Shown here piece after piece: positions 1 through 10,480 of a stretch of DNA of 64,000 nt (positions are counted from its first letter, which is position 1; each line of letters begins with the position of its first letter). Position numbers and translations under genes: made by a program. Source of the DNA: Clostridium celatum DSM 1785 (GTDB lineage Bacteria > Bacillota > Clostridia > Clostridiales > Clostridiaceae); assembly GCF_000320405.1 (NCBI RefSeq), contig NZ_KB291640.1, positions 36,729 through 100,728 on the forward strand. Reading direction: 5' to 3'. Below the pieces are notes generated by a model. The model did not search any database, had not been told where the DNA came from, and worked only from the letters and a program-made list of their open reading frames with translations.

Positions 1-746
1 TTGCATCTATATTAGTAGGAAATGATGGAGGTTCTATCTTTTATTTAAATAACCAAGAGAAGGTAGCCATATCATTAGGATTAAACTTTGAAAAAATTCA
101 TTTAAATGTAGAAGTAGAAGAAAAAGAATTAATAAGTAAAATAATTGAATTAAATAATGATGATACTGTATCAGGTATTATCCTTCAATTACCATTACCA
201 AAGCATATAGATGAAAAGAAGGTTATAGCTAATATTTCTCCTTTAAAAGATATTGATTGCTTAACATTTGTAAATCAAGGTAAATTGTATATGGGAGAAG
301 AAACATTTTTACCTTGTACTCCAAATTCAGTATTAACAATATTAAAAAGTTTAAATATTGAACTAGAAGGAAAAGAAGTAGTTGTAATAGGTAGAAGTAA
401 TATAGTAGGTAAACCAGTATCTGCTTTAATGCTTAAAGAAAACTGCACTGTTACGACATGTCATTCAAAAACACGTAATTTGAAAGAAGTTTGCAGTAGA
501 GCAGATATTTTAATTGTTGCAATAGGAAAAGCAAAATTTATAGATTCTAGTTATGTAAAAGATGGAGCAATAGTAATAGATGTTGGTACTAATTCTGTTG
601 ATGGAAAAATAACAGGAGATGTTAATTTTGATTCTGTAATTGATGTAGCATCTTTAGTTACACCGGTACCAGGAGGTGTAGGAGCACTAACAACTACTCT
701 ACTTATGAAAAATGCATGTAAGGCAGTTGAAGAGTATGAAAATTAA
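1..746 (+). CDS. folD: FolD bifunctional methylenetetrahydrofolate dehydrogenase/cyclohydrolase (5' end missing)
   Basis: The frame is open from base 3, so the gene starts before the window. FolD oxidises 5,10-methylene-THF and, in most bacteria, hydrolyses the methenyl product in cytosolic one-carbon metabolism. Visible family motifs are [38 protein letters not shown] and TPVPGGVGA. The protein is divergent. The usual YVxxK catalytic motif reads YLNNQ, so the cyclohydrolase lysine is Gln; DVDG reads DIDC; the final GGVGP reads GGVGA. It may therefore be mainly a dehydrogenase, with a separate cyclohydrolase elsewhere (inference). It overlaps xseA by 11 bases. Confidence 0.93.
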   Translation, partial: ASILVGNDGGSIFYLNNQEKVAISLGLNFEKIHLNVEVEEKELISKIIELNNDDTVSGIILQLPLPKHIDEKKVIANISPLKDIDCLTFVNQGKLYMGEETFLPCTPNSVLTILKSLNIELEGKEVVVIGRSNIVGKPVSALMLKENCTVTTCHSKTRNLKEVCSRADILIVAIGKAKFIDSSYVKDGAIVIDVGTNSVDGKITGDVNFDSVIDVASLVTPVPGGVGALTTTLLMKNACKAVEEYEN

Positions 747-1947
747 AACATTATCAGTTTGTGAAGTTAATAATTACATAAAAAAAGTTTTAGATAATGA
801 TTTTATACTTAATAATCTTTCAGTACGAGGAGAGATATCAAACTTAAAATATCACACTAGTGGGCATATTTATTTTTCTTTAAAAGATGAATTTTCTAAG
901 ATAAATTGTATTATGTTTAAAGGTAATGCTAATAATTTAGATTTTTTACTTAAGGAAGGGATGTCTGTTATTGTAAGTGGTAGAGCCTCTGTTTATACTG
1001 CAAGTGGTTCATTTCAGCTATACTGTAATAGTATAGAACAAGAAGGTGTTGGAAATCTTCATGTTAAATTTGAAAAGCTTAAAGAAAAACTAAGTAGGGA
1101 GGGGTATTTTAATGATGAATTTAAAAAGCCCCTTCCTAAAAATCCATATAGAGTAGGTATAGTTACATCAGAAACTGGAGCTGCTATTTGTGATTTAACA
1201 AACGTTATAAGACGAAGAAATAGTAAGGTGGATATAGTATTATATCCAGCAGCGGTTCAAGGAGTAAATGCTTATAAAACTATAATTGAAGGTATAAAAT
1301 ATTTTAATAAAAGTAAAAGTGTTGATGTAATTATTATAGGTAGAGGTGGAGGTTCTATTGAGGAACTTTGGAATTTTAATGAAGAAGAGTTAGCAATAGA
1401 AATTTTTAAATCAAAGCTTCCAATTGTTTCAGCAGTAGGTCATGAAATAGATTTTACTATTTCAGATTTTGTTGCTGATTTTAGGGCAGCAACACCATCA
1501 CAGGCAGGGGAAATAGTTGTACCATTAGAAAGTGAACTAAATTATAATATAGATAGATGTAAAGAAAAATTGATAGCAATTATAGAAAATAAAATTTATA
1601 ACGAAAAGTCAAAATTAGAGACATTAAATAAAGTTTTAAATTTAAATTCTCCATCAAATAAAATTGCTAATAAATATATTAATATAGATAATTTAAAAGA
1701 AAAACTTAATAATATTATCTACCATAAGATAAAAAGTAATAAAGAAAAAATATTTTCTTTAAATAGCATTTTACAGGCACATAATCCTATAAATATATTA
1801 GGTAAAGGTTATGCTATAATTGAAGGAGAAGATAATAGGGTACTAAAAAGCAAAGAATCTTTTATAGATAAAGAAGATCTATTAATAAAAATGCAAGATG
1901 GATATGTAAAAGGGGAATTTACCCTATTAGAAAAGGGGGAGATTTAA
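736..1947 (+). CDS. xseA: Exodeoxyribonuclease VII large subunit
   Basis: Large, catalytic subunit of ExoVII, which degrades single-stranded DNA to oligonucleotides in repair. The 403-residue product has an N-terminal OB-fold (about residues 1-100, with the start [15 protein letters not shown] typical of XseA), the family motif [14 protein letters not shown] near residue 205, and a coiled C-terminal region that binds small subunits. An upstream start at 712 is possible, but the ATG at 736 matches the usual family N-terminus. Overlap with folD and the 1-base gap to xseB indicate one operon. Confidence 0.95.
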   Translation: MKIKTLSVCEVNNYIKKVLDNDFILNNLSVRGEISNLKYHTSGHIYFSLKDEFSKINCIMFKGNANNLDFLLKEGMSVIVSGRASVYTASGSFQLYCNSIEQEGVGNLHVKFEKLKEKLSREGYFNDEFKKPLPKNPYRVGIVTSETGAAICDLTNVIRRRNSKVDIVLYPAAVQGVNAYKTIIEGIKYFNKSKSVDVIIIGRGGGSIEELWNFNEEELAIEIFKSKLPIVSAVGHEIDFTISDFVADFRAATPSQAGEIVVPLESELNYNIDRCKEKLIAIIENKIYNEKSKLETLNKVLNLNSPSNKIANKYINIDNLKEKLNNIIYHKIKSNKEKIFSLNSILQAHNPINILGKGYAIIEGEDNRVLKSKESFIDKEDLLIKMQDGYVKGEFTLLEKGEI

Positions 1948-1948
1948 A

Positions 1949-2164
1949 ATGGCTAAAAAAGAAAGTTATAATGATATGCTAAATAATTTAGAGGAAATTT
2001 TATCTACACTTGAAAAAGATGAATTAAGTTTAGAAGAAGCCATGAAGGAATACGAAAAAGGAAGTAAACTTATAAATAAGCTTTATAAAACTTTAGATAA
2101 TTTAGAAGGGAAATTTATTACTATAAAAGAGAATATTGAAGTGGTGAAAGATGATGATAATTAA
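1949..2164 (+). CDS. xseB: Exodeoxyribonuclease VII small subunit
   Basis: Small subunit (71 aa) of ExoVII. Several copies bind the coiled C-terminus of XseA. The all-helical family pattern is visible: [20 protein letters not shown], then [13 protein letters not shown]. The ribosome binding site AGGGGGAG lies in the end of xseA, and the stop overlaps the start of ispA, so it is translationally coupled on both sides. Confidence 0.95.
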   Translation: MAKKESYNDMLNNLEEILSTLEKDELSLEEAMKEYEKGSKLINKLYKTLDNLEGKFITIKENIEVVKDDDN

Positions 2165-3026
2165 AGAAGTTAAAGAAGAGATAAATAATTATCTAAAGGA
2201 TTACTTTGAGAATAAGGGAAGCTATAATAAAATAATATATGATTCGGCAAGTTATAGTATAAACATAGGTGGAAAAAGAATAAGACCCATACTTATGATA
2301 TTAACTTATAGTATGTATAAGGACAAATGGAAGGATATTATAGAAGTTGCAAGTGCAATAGAAATGATTCATACTTATTCATTAATTCATGATGATCTTC
2401 CTTGTATGGATAATGATGATTTAAGAAGAGGAAAACCAACTAATCATAAAGTATATGGTGAAGATATAGCAGTTCTTGCTGGTGATGCATTATTAAATGA
2501 GGCAATGACTCTTATGATTAAATATTCATTAAACTCAGTAAATAAGAATGCTTTATTAGCAACTTATAAGATAAGTGAAGCTGCTGGAATGAACGGCATG
2601 ATTGCAGGTCAGATTGTTGATATAATAAACGAAGGTAAAAAAATATCTGCAGATGAATTAAAATATATGCACGCAAAGAAAACAGGTGAACTTATTAAAG
2701 TTTCTATTGTAGCAGGAGCATTACTTGGTGATGCAAAGGAAGAAGAAGTTTCAAAGCTTGAAGTCTTTGGAGAAAAATTAGGGTTAGCATTCCAAATAAA
2801 AGATGATATACTAGATGTAATTGGAAGTACAGAAAAACTTGGAAAAACTGTTTTAAGTGATGAAGAGAATAACAAGACTAATTTTATATCTATGTATGGT
2901 TTAGAGTTTTGCCAAAAGGAATGCAAGAGGCTAACTAATGAATGTATAGAGATTTTAGAAAGTTTATCAGTAAATACAGAGAATTTAAAAGAGTTAACTT
3001 TAAATCTTTTAGATAGAGAATATTAA
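2151..3026 (+). CDS. ispA: Farnesyl diphosphate synthase / geranyltranstransferase
   Basis: Trans-prenyl chain elongation enzyme (291 aa) that makes FPP from IPP and DMAPP for undecaprenyl and quinone-type lipids. The first aspartate-rich motif [17 protein letters not shown] is near residue 80, and the second, DDILDV, near residue 217; GGKRIRP binds diphosphate. The start could be ATG 2151 or 2154; both overlap xseB. Together with the downstream dxs it forms an isoprenoid pair inside a conserved clostridial operon. Confidence 0.94.
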   Translation: MMIIKEVKEEINNYLKDYFENKGSYNKIIYDSASYSINIGGKRIRPILMILTYSMYKDKWKDIIEVASAIEMIHTYSLIHDDLPCMDNDDLRRGKPTNHKVYGEDIAVLAGDALLNEAMTLMIKYSLNSVNKNALLATYKISEAAGMNGMIAGQIVDIINEGKKISADELKYMHAKKTGELIKVSIVAGALLGDAKEEEVSKLEVFGEKLGLAFQIKDDILDVIGSTEKLGKTVLSDEENNKTNFISMYGLEFCQKECKRLTNECIEILESLSVNTENLKELTLNLLDREY

Positions 3027-3043
3027 ACAAAGGAATGATATGT

Positions 3044-4906
3044 ATGTCAAAATTTTTAGAGAAGATAAATTCTCCGGAGGATGTGCATTATTTAACTAGC
3101 AAAGAATTATATGAGCTTTCTGACGAAATAAGAGAATTTTTAATAGAAAGTGTTTCCAAGACTGGGGGACACTTATCTCCTAATTTAGGAGTTGTAGAAT
3201 TAACTTTAAGTTTATATAAAACTTTTAATCTAGAAAAAGATAAGATTGTATGGGATGTTGGACATCAAAGTTATGTGCACAAAATATTGACAGGCAGAAA
3301 AGAAAGATTTAATACATTAAGAAAATATGATGGACTATGTGGTTTTCCAAAAAGAAGCGAAAGTAAATATGATGTTTTTGGAACAGGCCACAGTAGTACA
3401 TCAATATCAGCTGCACTAGGAATGGCTAGAGCTAGAGATATAAAGAAAGAAGATTATCATGTTGTAGCAGTAATAGGCGATGGTGCATTAACTGGTGGAA
3501 TGGCTTTAGAAGCATTAAATGATGTAGGGTTTAATAAAACCAATATGATAGTTGTATTAAATGATAACCAAATGTCAATATGTAAAAATGTAGGGGGATT
3601 ATCTAATCATCTAAATAAATTAAGAATTGGACCAGGATATAATAAATTAAAAGAAGATATAAATTCAACTTTAAATACATCAAATACAGGAAAAGTTATA
3701 AGCAGTTATTTACATAGAATAAAAGATGGAGTAAAGCATGCATTAGTTCCATCTATGTTGTTTGAAAACATGGGAATTAAATATATAGGACCAATTAATG
3801 GGCATGATATTGAGCTTATGAATGAAGTTTTATCAAAGGCAAAACAAATTCACGGTCCTGTAATTATTCATACAGTAACTCAAAAAGGTAAAGGATATGA
3901 GTTTGCAGAACAAAATCCTAATAAGTTTCATGGTGTTTCTCCATTTGATTTAGGAAGTGGAGAATGTGCTATGTCAGGTAAAAAAACTTATTCTAAGGTT
4001 TTTGGTGACACTATGATAGATATTGCTAAAAATGATGAAAATGTTGTGGCAATTACTGCGGCTATGCCTGATGGTACAGGCTTGAAAGAATTTTCAAAAG
4101 AATATCCTAATAGATTTTTTGATGTAGGGATTGCTGAAGAACATGCAACTACACTTTCAGCAGGAATGGCAAGTGCAGGTTTAAAACCTGTTTTTGCAGT
4201 GTACTCAACTTTCTTACAAAGAGCATACGATCAAATTGTTCATGATGTATGTATTCAAAACTTACCAGTTGTTTTTGCTATTGATAGAGCAGGGATAGTT
4301 GGAGAAGATGGTGAAACACATCAAGGTGTTTTTGATTTATCATATTTAAGCCAAATTCCAAATATGAGAATATTAGCACCAAAACATTTAGATGAATTAT
4401 CACTAATGCTTAAATGGGCTCTTAAAGAAAATAAAGGACCAATAGCTATAAGATATCCAAGAGGCACAGATTGTACAGATAATATAAAACCATTAAAAGA
4501 AATAGAAAATGGTAAATGGGAAAAGATAATAGATGGAGAAAAAATAGCAATAATAGCTGTTGGAAAGATGGTTCAGCATGTTATGTTAGCTAAAAAGTTA
4601 TTAAATGACAATGATATTAATCCAACTATTATAAGTGCAACATTTGTAAAACCAATGGATACTGAAATGCTAAAAGAAGTATGTGACAAGGGTTATAATG
4701 TTATAACTATTGAAGATAACAACATTAGTGGTGGTTTTGGAAGTTATGTTTTAATGGAGTTAAATAAATTAAACTTTAAAGGTAAATTTAAAGCACTTGG
4801 ATATGAAGATAAGTTTATTCCTCATGGAGATTTAAAAAATCTTTATAGAGATTCTGGATTAGATGCAGATGGAATAGTAAAAAGTGTTTTAGATATACAA
4901 AAGTAA
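3044..4906 (+). CDS. dxs: 1-deoxy-D-xylulose-5-phosphate synthase
   Basis: Thiamine-diphosphate enzyme that joins pyruvate and glyceraldehyde-3-phosphate in the first step of the MEP isoprenoid pathway. The 620-residue protein shows GHQSYVHKILTGR, the ThDP motif GDGALTGGMALEALN near residue 145, a central pyrimidine-binding domain with DVGIAEEHA, and a C-terminal transketolase domain. I prefer ATG 3044 over 3035 because AAAGGA at 3029-3034 sits 9 bases before 3044 but touches 3035. Confidence 0.96.
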   Translation: MSKFLEKINSPEDVHYLTSKELYELSDEIREFLIESVSKTGGHLSPNLGVVELTLSLYKTFNLEKDKIVWDVGHQSYVHKILTGRKERFNTLRKYDGLCGFPKRSESKYDVFGTGHSSTSISAALGMARARDIKKEDYHVVAVIGDGALTGGMALEALNDVGFNKTNMIVVLNDNQMSICKNVGGLSNHLNKLRIGPGYNKLKEDINSTLNTSNTGKVISSYLHRIKDGVKHALVPSMLFENMGIKYIGPINGHDIELMNEVLSKAKQIHGPVIIHTVTQKGKGYEFAEQNPNKFHGVSPFDLGSGECAMSGKKTYSKVFGDTMIDIAKNDENVVAITAAMPDGTGLKEFSKEYPNRFFDVGIAEEHATTLSAGMASAGLKPVFAVYSTFLQRAYDQIVHDVCIQNLPVVFAIDRAGIVGEDGETHQGVFDLSYLSQIPNMRILAPKHLDELSLMLKWALKENKGPIAIRYPRGTDCTDNIKPLKEIENGKWEKIIDGEKIAIIAVGKMVQHVMLAKKLLNDNDINPTIISATFVKPMDTEMLKEVCDKGYNVITIEDNNISGGFGSYVLMELNKLNFKGKFKALGYEDKFIPHGDLKNLYRDSGLDADGIVKSVLDIQK

Positions 4907-4917
4907 AGGAGAAAATA

Positions 4918-5727
4918 ATGGCATCAAAAAAAGAAAGATTAGATATATTATTAGTTGATAAAGGTATATGTACCTCAAGAGAAAGAGCTAAAACTAATAT
5001 TATGGCAGGCTTAGTATTTGTTGATGGTCAAAGAGTCGATAAAGCAGGAGAAAAAGTAAATATAGATGCAGATATAGTTTTTAAAGGTGAAGAACTTAAA
5101 TATGTAAGTCGTGGTGGACTTAAATTAGAAAAAGCTATGAATGAATTTAATATTTCTCTAAAAGATAAAGTCTGTATGGATATTGGTGCATCTACAGGTG
5201 GATTTACAGATTGTATGCTTCAAAATGATGCAAGCAAAGTTTTTTCAGTAGATGTAGGATATGGCCAATTTGCGTGGAAATTAAGAACAGATGAGAGAGT
5301 AGTTTGCATGGAGAGAACAAATATAAGATATGTAACTCCAGAGGATATTGGTGAAAAATTAGATTTTGCATCAATAGATGTATCTTTTATTTCTCTTAGA
5401 ACTATTATGCCTGCTGTTAAAAATTTATTAAAGGAAACAGGTGAAGTTGTAGCATTAATAAAACCACAATTTGAAGCTGGTAGAGATAAAGTAGGAAAAA
5501 AAGGTGTGGTTAGAGATAAGGAAGTTCATCATGAGGTAATATTAAAGATAGTTAATTACCTTATAGAAAATGAATTTAATATCTTAGGCTTAAGTTATTC
5601 ACCAATTAAAGGCCCAGAAGGAAATAGAGAGTACTTAGTTTACTTTACAAAAGATAAAGAAAAAGAAAGTAATTTTGAATTAAGTATAATTGATAATATT
5701 GTAAATGAATCACATAGCCAGCTTTAA
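4918..5727 (+). CDS. tlyA: TlyA-family S4/FtsJ-like rRNA 2'-O-methyltransferase
   Basis: Predicted rRNA ribose methyltransferase (269 aa) of the hemolysin A/TlyA family. An S4 RNA-binding domain (residues ~5-65, RLDILLVDKGICTSRERAK) is followed by a Rossmann FtsJ-like domain with SAM motif DIGASTGGFTDCML near residue 87 and the IKPQFEAGR segment. It lies 11 bases after dxs with a good GGAG site. A hairpin overlaps its stop codon. Confidence 0.93.
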   Translation: MASKKERLDILLVDKGICTSRERAKTNIMAGLVFVDGQRVDKAGEKVNIDADIVFKGEELKYVSRGGLKLEKAMNEFNISLKDKVCMDIGASTGGFTDCMLQNDASKVFSVDVGYGQFAWKLRTDERVVCMERTNIRYVTPEDIGEKLDFASIDVSFISLRTIMPAVKNLLKETGEVVALIKPQFEAGRDKVGKKGVVRDKEVHHEVILKIVNYLIENEFNILGLSYSPIKGPEGNREYLVYFTKDKEKESNFELSIIDNIVNESHSQL

Positions 5728-5736
5728 AAGCTGGCT
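5716..5736 (+). terminator. Hairpin at the tlyA stop codon
   Basis: The arms AGCCAGCTTT and AAAGCTGGCT form a strong stem that includes the tlyA stop codon. No clear T-tract follows, so it may be a processing or attenuation hairpin rather than a full terminator; nadK starts 32 bases later. Confidence 0.45.
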
Positions 5737-5768
5737 TTAGGTGTATGATAGTGATATAGGAGATTGAG

Positions 5769-6599
5769 ATGAATAATATTGTAATTGCGATAAATCCATC
5801 AAAGGATAATGAAGGGAAAATATTGTCTTTAGTAATATCTAAAGTTACTTATGTTTTTTCAAAATCAAAAGTAATTGTACTAAATAGTTATGAATTAAAT
5901 AAGTATGATTTTCAAGAAGAAGTAGATTTACTGATTGTCTTAGGTGGAGATGGAACATTATTAGGAGTAGCAAGAGATATTAATGATAGATATGATATCC
6001 CTATATTAGGAGTGAATATTGGAAATTTAGGATTTTTATCAAGTATAGAAATTCAAGATTTGGACAATGCTTTAAATAAGATAAAGGCTAAAAAATATTC
6101 TATAGAAAATAGAATACTGTTAGAATGTAAAGTTGGTATGGAAAATGAGGAAAAGAGTTGTAAAGCATTAAATGATGTTGTAATTGCAAGAGGAACATTA
6201 TCAAGAATGGCAAGATTTGAAGTTTTTATAGATGGAAAACTTTATTATGAGTTTAAGGGTGATGGTATAATAATTGCAACACCTACTGGTTCTACAGCAT
6301 ATTCTTTTTCAGCAGGAGGTCCTTTTGTATATCCAGACGTAGATGTAATTACATTAACACCTATATGTCCACATACTAGAGGAATGCAACCAATAGTTTT
6401 AAAAAGTAGTAGTAAAATAGAGATAAAATCTGAAAATTATAATGGTGAAATATATGTAACTTTTGATGGTCAAGAAGTTATGGAAATAAAGGATAACACT
6501 TCAATAATTATAAGTAAAGCAAAAAAAACTGCGAAAATTTTATTGTTTGAAGATTATGATTACTTTAAAGTACTAAGGAAAAAGATTCTTAGTAATTAG
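5769..6599 (+). CDS. nadK: NAD kinase
   Basis: Cytosolic NAD+ kinase that makes NADP+ (276 aa). The signature GGDGTLL is near residue 58, NIGNLGFLS follows, then LNDVVIARG and the conserved GDGIIIATPTGSTAYSFSAGGP segment. It sits between tlyA and argR, the usual clostridial order. Confidence 0.96.
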   Translation: MNNIVIAINPSKDNEGKILSLVISKVTYVFSKSKVIVLNSYELNKYDFQEEVDLLIVLGGDGTLLGVARDINDRYDIPILGVNIGNLGFLSSIEIQDLDNALNKIKAKKYSIENRILLECKVGMENEEKSCKALNDVVIARGTLSRMARFEVFIDGKLYYEFKGDGIIIATPTGSTAYSFSAGGPFVYPDVDVITLTPICPHTRGMQPIVLKSSSKIEIKSENYNGEIYVTFDGQEVMEIKDNTSIIISKAKKTAKILLFEDYDYFKVLRKKILSN

Positions 6600-6622
6600 T
6601 GAGAAGATAAAAGGAGAAAATT

Positions 6623-7072
6623 ATGAAATCAAAAAGGCATAGTAAGATATTAGAAATAATTAATAATATTGATATAGAAACTCAAGAAGAATTAGCAGAA
6701 GAATTAAAAAGATCAGGATATGATGTAACTCAAGCTACAGTATCAAGAGATATAAAACTTTTAAAACTTGTTAAGGTGCAAAGTGAATCTGGAAAATATA
6801 GATATATAGCTCCAACAAAAGAAGAAAGAGATATAAATGATAAGTTATATAGTATACTAGCTAATGCAGCTATTTCAGTTGATAAAGTAGATAAATTTGT
6901 AGTAATAAAGACACTTACAGGTGCAGCATCAGCAGTTGCTGAAGCTATAGATAATATTTATACTAATGATGTAGCAGGAACTATAGCTGGAGATAATACT
7001 ATTTTTGTATTATCAAGAACAGAAGAAAAGGCTATAGAGCTTATGGAAAAAGTAAGAAAAGTTATTTCTTAA
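6623..7072 (+). CDS. argR: Arginine repressor ArgR/AhrC
   Basis: Arginine-responsive transcription regulator (149 aa). The N-terminal winged helix (residues 1-70) contains [22 protein letters not shown], and the C-terminal oligomerisation domain carries the arginine-binding motif GTIAGDNT. Position upstream of recN is standard in clostridia and bacilli. GGAG lies 6-7 bases before the ATG. Confidence 0.96.
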   Translation: MKSKRHSKILEIINNIDIETQEELAEELKRSGYDVTQATVSRDIKLLKLVKVQSESGKYRYIAPTKEERDINDKLYSILANAAISVDKVDKFVVIKTLTGAASAVAEAIDNIYTNDVAGTIAGDNTIFVLSRTEEKAIELMEKVRKVIS

Positions 7073-7092
7073 TTTTATAAAGGTGGGGTACA

Positions 7093-8793
7093 ATGCTAGT
7101 CGAGTTAAATATTAAAAATTTTGCGTTGATTCAAGAATTATCTGTTGAATTTGGTACAGGGTTTAATATATTATCTGGAGAAACCGGTGCAGGGAAATCA
7201 ATACTTATAGACACTATAGATTATGTATTAGGTGGAAAGTTTTCAAAGGATCAAATAAGATATGGTGAAAATAAAACTATTGTAGAAGCATTATTTTCTA
7301 TAGAAAATGAAGATATTTATGATGTTTTAGATGAGTTTTCTATTGAAAGAGATGATATGTTAGTTATATCTAGAGAAACTACTATAAATGGGAAGAGCAT
7401 AATTAAAGTAAATGGTAGAAGCATAGTATTGTCTCAATTAAAGAAAATTAGAGAAAAGCTATTAGATATACATGGTCAGCACCAAAATCAAAATCTTTTA
7501 AATAGAGGAACTCATATTTTATACTTAGATGAATTTTGTATTGAAAAGATAAAAGATTTACTTAATGATTTTGAAGAGTTAAGAAGTAAATACTTAGAAA
7601 ATCAAGAGAAAATAAATAGTTTAAAAGGTAATGAAGATAGAGAAAAGTTAGCCGATTATATTAAGTTCCAAATAGAAGATATAGAAAAAGCAAACTTAAA
7701 AATTGGCGAAGAAGAAGATTTAAAAGAAGAATTTAATTTATTATCAAATGCAGAAAAAATTTCAAATAGCTTAGTTAAGTCTTATAGTTATTTAAATTCT
7801 TCTAATGAAGGAATATCAGTATTAGAAGGATTATCAAAAGTAATATCAGAATTATCTCATGTAGAAGAACATTTTGAAAAAATAAAAGAAAAGAAAAATC
7901 AAATTGAAGAAGCATATTATAATATAGAAGAAGTTACTAGAGAAATTAGAGATATTGGTAGCGAAATACATTATGATGAAGAAGCTTTAGCAAAAATAAA
8001 TGAAAGAATTTATACTATTGCTATATATAAGAAAAAATATGGAAACTCCATAGAAGAGATATTAGATAATTTAAAAGATCTTAAAGAAAGATATAACGAA
8101 CTTGTAAATTCGGAAGAAATAATAAACAAGTTAAAAGAAGAGCTTAAAGTATTAGAAGAAAAGATGAAGAAAATCGGTGAAAAGCTTCATCATATAAGAA
8201 CTGAAGCTAGTGAAATTTTAGAGGAGAAAATAAAAAGAGAATTATCATATGTAGGACTTGAAAAAGCTATTATTAAAATAGATGTAGAATTAAGTGAAAA
8301 TATGAATACAAGAGGATATGATGAAGTTCAATTCTTAGTTTCAGCAAATCCAGGTGAACCTTTAAAGCCACTGGAAAAAGTTCTTTCAGGCGGAGAATTA
8401 TCAAGAATAATGTTAGCACTTAAATGTGTCTTTGTAGATAAAGATAAAATCCCAACATTAATTTTTGATGAAATAGATACAGGTATAAGTGGTGCAATTG
8501 GAAAAAGAGTTGGTGAAAAAATGTACGAAGTATCTGTAAAACATCAAGTCTTATGTATAACGCATTTACCACAAATTGCAGCTTTATCAGACAATCATTA
8601 CTTTGTTTCTAAAAAAGTTGAAGATAACAAAACCTTCACAGGAATTAGAGTATTAAATAGAGAAGATAAGATTAAAGAAATAGCAAAAATGGTAGGTGGT
8701 GACGAAATAAGTGAAGTTACTATCGAAAATGCAGAAGAAATGGTGAAATTTGCTGAAATAAAAAAAGAAGAAATTAAAAAAGATTCATTTTAG
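7093..8793 (+). CDS. recN: DNA repair protein RecN
   Basis: SMC-like ATPase for double-strand-break repair (566 aa). Walker A GETGAGKS is near residue 32. A long coiled coil covers about residues 160-370. The ABC signature LSGGELSRIMLALK is near 430 and Walker B PTLIFDEIDTGISG near 455. It starts 20 bases after argR behind AGGTGGGG and ends at a terminator. Confidence 0.96.
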   Translation: MLVELNIKNFALIQELSVEFGTGFNILSGETGAGKSILIDTIDYVLGGKFSKDQIRYGENKTIVEALFSIENEDIYDVLDEFSIERDDMLVISRETTINGKSIIKVNGRSIVLSQLKKIREKLLDIHGQHQNQNLLNRGTHILYLDEFCIEKIKDLLNDFEELRSKYLENQEKINSLKGNEDREKLADYIKFQIEDIEKANLKIGEEEDLKEEFNLLSNAEKISNSLVKSYSYLNSSNEGISVLEGLSKVISELSHVEEHFEKIKEKKNQIEEAYYNIEEVTREIRDIGSEIHYDEEALAKINERIYTIAIYKKKYGNSIEEILDNLKDLKERYNELVNSEEIINKLKEELKVLEEKMKKIGEKLHHIRTEASEILEEKIKRELSYVGLEKAIIKIDVELSENMNTRGYDEVQFLVSANPGEPLKPLEKVLSGGELSRIMLALKCVFVDKDKIPTLIFDEIDTGISGAIGKRVGEKMYEVSVKHQVLCITHLPQIAALSDNHYFVSKKVEDNKTFTGIRVLNREDKIKEIAKMVGGDEISEVTIENAEEMVKFAEIKKEEIKKDSF

Positions 8794-8818
8794 ATACATA
8801 AGGTATAGAATTAAGGTA

Positions 8819-8860
8819 AAAAATAAAATCATGGTAATTTAGCATGGTTTTATTTTTTTT
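8819..8860 (+). terminator. Rho-independent terminator after recN
   Basis: The arms AAATAAAATCATG and CATGGTTTTATTT pair with one G-T wobble around a short loop and run into a T8 tract. It separates recN from spoIVB. Confidence 0.8.
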
Positions 8861-8969
8861 ATGTAATTTTTTTTAAAATAATAATTTTTGACTTATATAA
8901 CAAAGTTACTACAGCATATAAAAAAGTCATAGGGGAAAATTAATATTAGAGAAGCAAGGAGGAGATAAA

Positions 8970-10160
8970 ATGATAAAAAAAATAATAAAAAATTTTAGCA
9001 TAATAACTGCTCCAATAGCTATATTAGCGTTAATTACTTATATTAGTATTTCCCATCTACCTGATAAGATATATGTTAATGAGAGTACGGAAGTATCTGA
9101 TATATGTATACAAAATTCAAGTATATTAAATAAAATAAACGTTAAAAAAGATAAATTAAATGTAGATTTTTTAGGTGTTATCCCTGTAAAATCAGTTGCG
9201 GTACAAAAGGTGGAAGATATAAAGCTATATCCTGGCGGAACAAGTGTTGGAATAAAACTTTCCACTGAAGGTGTTTTGGTTGTAGGCTTCTCAAAAGTTG
9301 ATGGTGTTAATGGAAGTGAAATTAGTCCAGCAAAAAATGCAGGAATACAGCTTGGAGATGTTTTATTAAAAGTAAATGAAGAAGCTATTGAAAGTTCAAA
9401 ACAACTTAGTTCAATACTAAGAAACAATAATTCAAGCAGTGTAAATATAGAGTTTTTAAGAGATGGATGTAAATTTAATAAAGAAGTAGAATTAATTAAA
9501 GAAGGCGATGAATATAAATTAGGCCTTTGGGTAAGAGATTCTACTGCGGGAATTGGAACTCTTACATTCTATCATAAAGATAGTGAAACTTTTGGTGCTT
9601 TAGGACACCCAATTACTGATGGTGATACAAATACTACATTTACCATTAAAGAGGGTGAACTTTTATCTGCATCAGTATTAAGCGTAAGAAAAGGTGAAAA
9701 AGGTACTCCAGGAGAATTAAGGGGATTATTTGTAAATGAAAAAAATTCTATAGGAAATATTCAAAATAATACTTCCTCAGGAATTTTTGGTCAATCATAT
9801 GTTCCTTTAGTTAATTCAGAGTTTAATCAACCGATGTCTATAGGGTATAGAAATGAAATAACAGAAGGAAAAGCTACCATTATTACAACAATAGATGATA
9901 GTGGTCCTAAAGAATATGAAATAGAAATAGTTAAGCTTCTCCAACAAGATAAACCAGGTCCTAAGAGTATGATAATAAAAGTTACTGATGAAGAGCTTTT
10001 AAGTAAAACTGGTGGTATAGTTCAAGGAATGAGTGGAAGTCCAATTATCCAAAATAATAAAATAGTTGGAGCTGTAACTCATGTGTTAATAAATAAACCT
10101 GATATAGGATATGGAATATATATAGAGTGGATGCTAGAAGATGCAGGTATATTAAATTAA
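8970..10160 (+). CDS. spoIVB: SpoIVB signalling peptidase (S55 family)
   Basis: Forespore-secreted serine protease that, in Bacillus, triggers pro-sigma-K processing from the intermembrane space (family knowledge). The 396-residue protein has an N-terminal membrane segment (about 8-28), a PDZ domain (about 100-165, GIQLGDVLLKVN), and an S55 domain with the His motif GHPITD near 213 and the Ser motif GMSGSP near 354. It starts behind AAGGAGGAG. It is monocistronic between two terminators. Upstream a TTATA/CATATAA pair (8893-8920) loosely resembles a sporulation sigma promoter, unproven. Confidence 0.95.
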   Translation: MIKKIIKNFSIITAPIAILALITYISISHLPDKIYVNESTEVSDICIQNSSILNKINVKKDKLNVDFLGVIPVKSVAVQKVEDIKLYPGGTSVGIKLSTEGVLVVGFSKVDGVNGSEISPAKNAGIQLGDVLLKVNEEAIESSKQLSSILRNNNSSSVNIEFLRDGCKFNKEVELIKEGDEYKLGLWVRDSTAGIGTLTFYHKDSETFGALGHPITDGDTNTTFTIKEGELLSASVLSVRKGEKGTPGELRGLFVNEKNSIGNIQNNTSSGIFGQSYVPLVNSEFNQPMSIGYRNEITEGKATIITTIDDSGPKEYEIEIVKLLQQDKPGPKSMIIKVTDEELLSKTGGIVQGMSGSPIIQNNKIVGAVTHVLINKPDIGYGIYIEWMLEDAGILN

Positions 10161-10171
10161 GATAAAACAAT

Positions 10172-10209
10172 AAAAAAGGTAAAGATTTTAGAGATTTTTA
10201 CCTTTTTTT
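10172..10209 (+). terminator. Rho-independent terminator after spoIVB
   Basis: Stem AAAAAAGGTAAAGAT with ATTTTTACCTTTTTT (one wobble), ending in T7. It separates spoIVB from the spo0A promoter region. Confidence 0.85.
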
Positions 10210-10331
10210 ATTTAAAAAACTTATTTGCGTATATAAAGATGTTGCGAAATTACAAAAATATTAAGAATATATAAAATATATAAAAAAATTTCAAGAAAAT
10301 GTAAAATTAACTGTTTTTATTTTAAATTTTA

Positions 10332-10340
10332 TGTTATAAT
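10332..10340 (+). promoter_or_regulatory. Extended -10 promoter element upstream of spo0A
   Basis: TGTTATAAT is a perfect extended -10 (TGnTATAAT) 140 bases upstream of the spo0A start. No convincing -35 is present at the normal spacing, as expected for extended -10 promoters. A sigma-H-like AGGAATT occurs at 10385 without a matching -10. Activity is inferred. Confidence 0.4.
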
Positions 10341-10480
10341 ATAATCAATGTAGTTATAAAAATAGTAAATATAATTAATTTTACAGGAATTACAGTAATA
10401 TTAGCAAATGGATTAAATACTTATAATATAAGTTTTATTTGAAAGCCAAATTAATAAGGGGTAAGAAAGGGAGATCAAAA

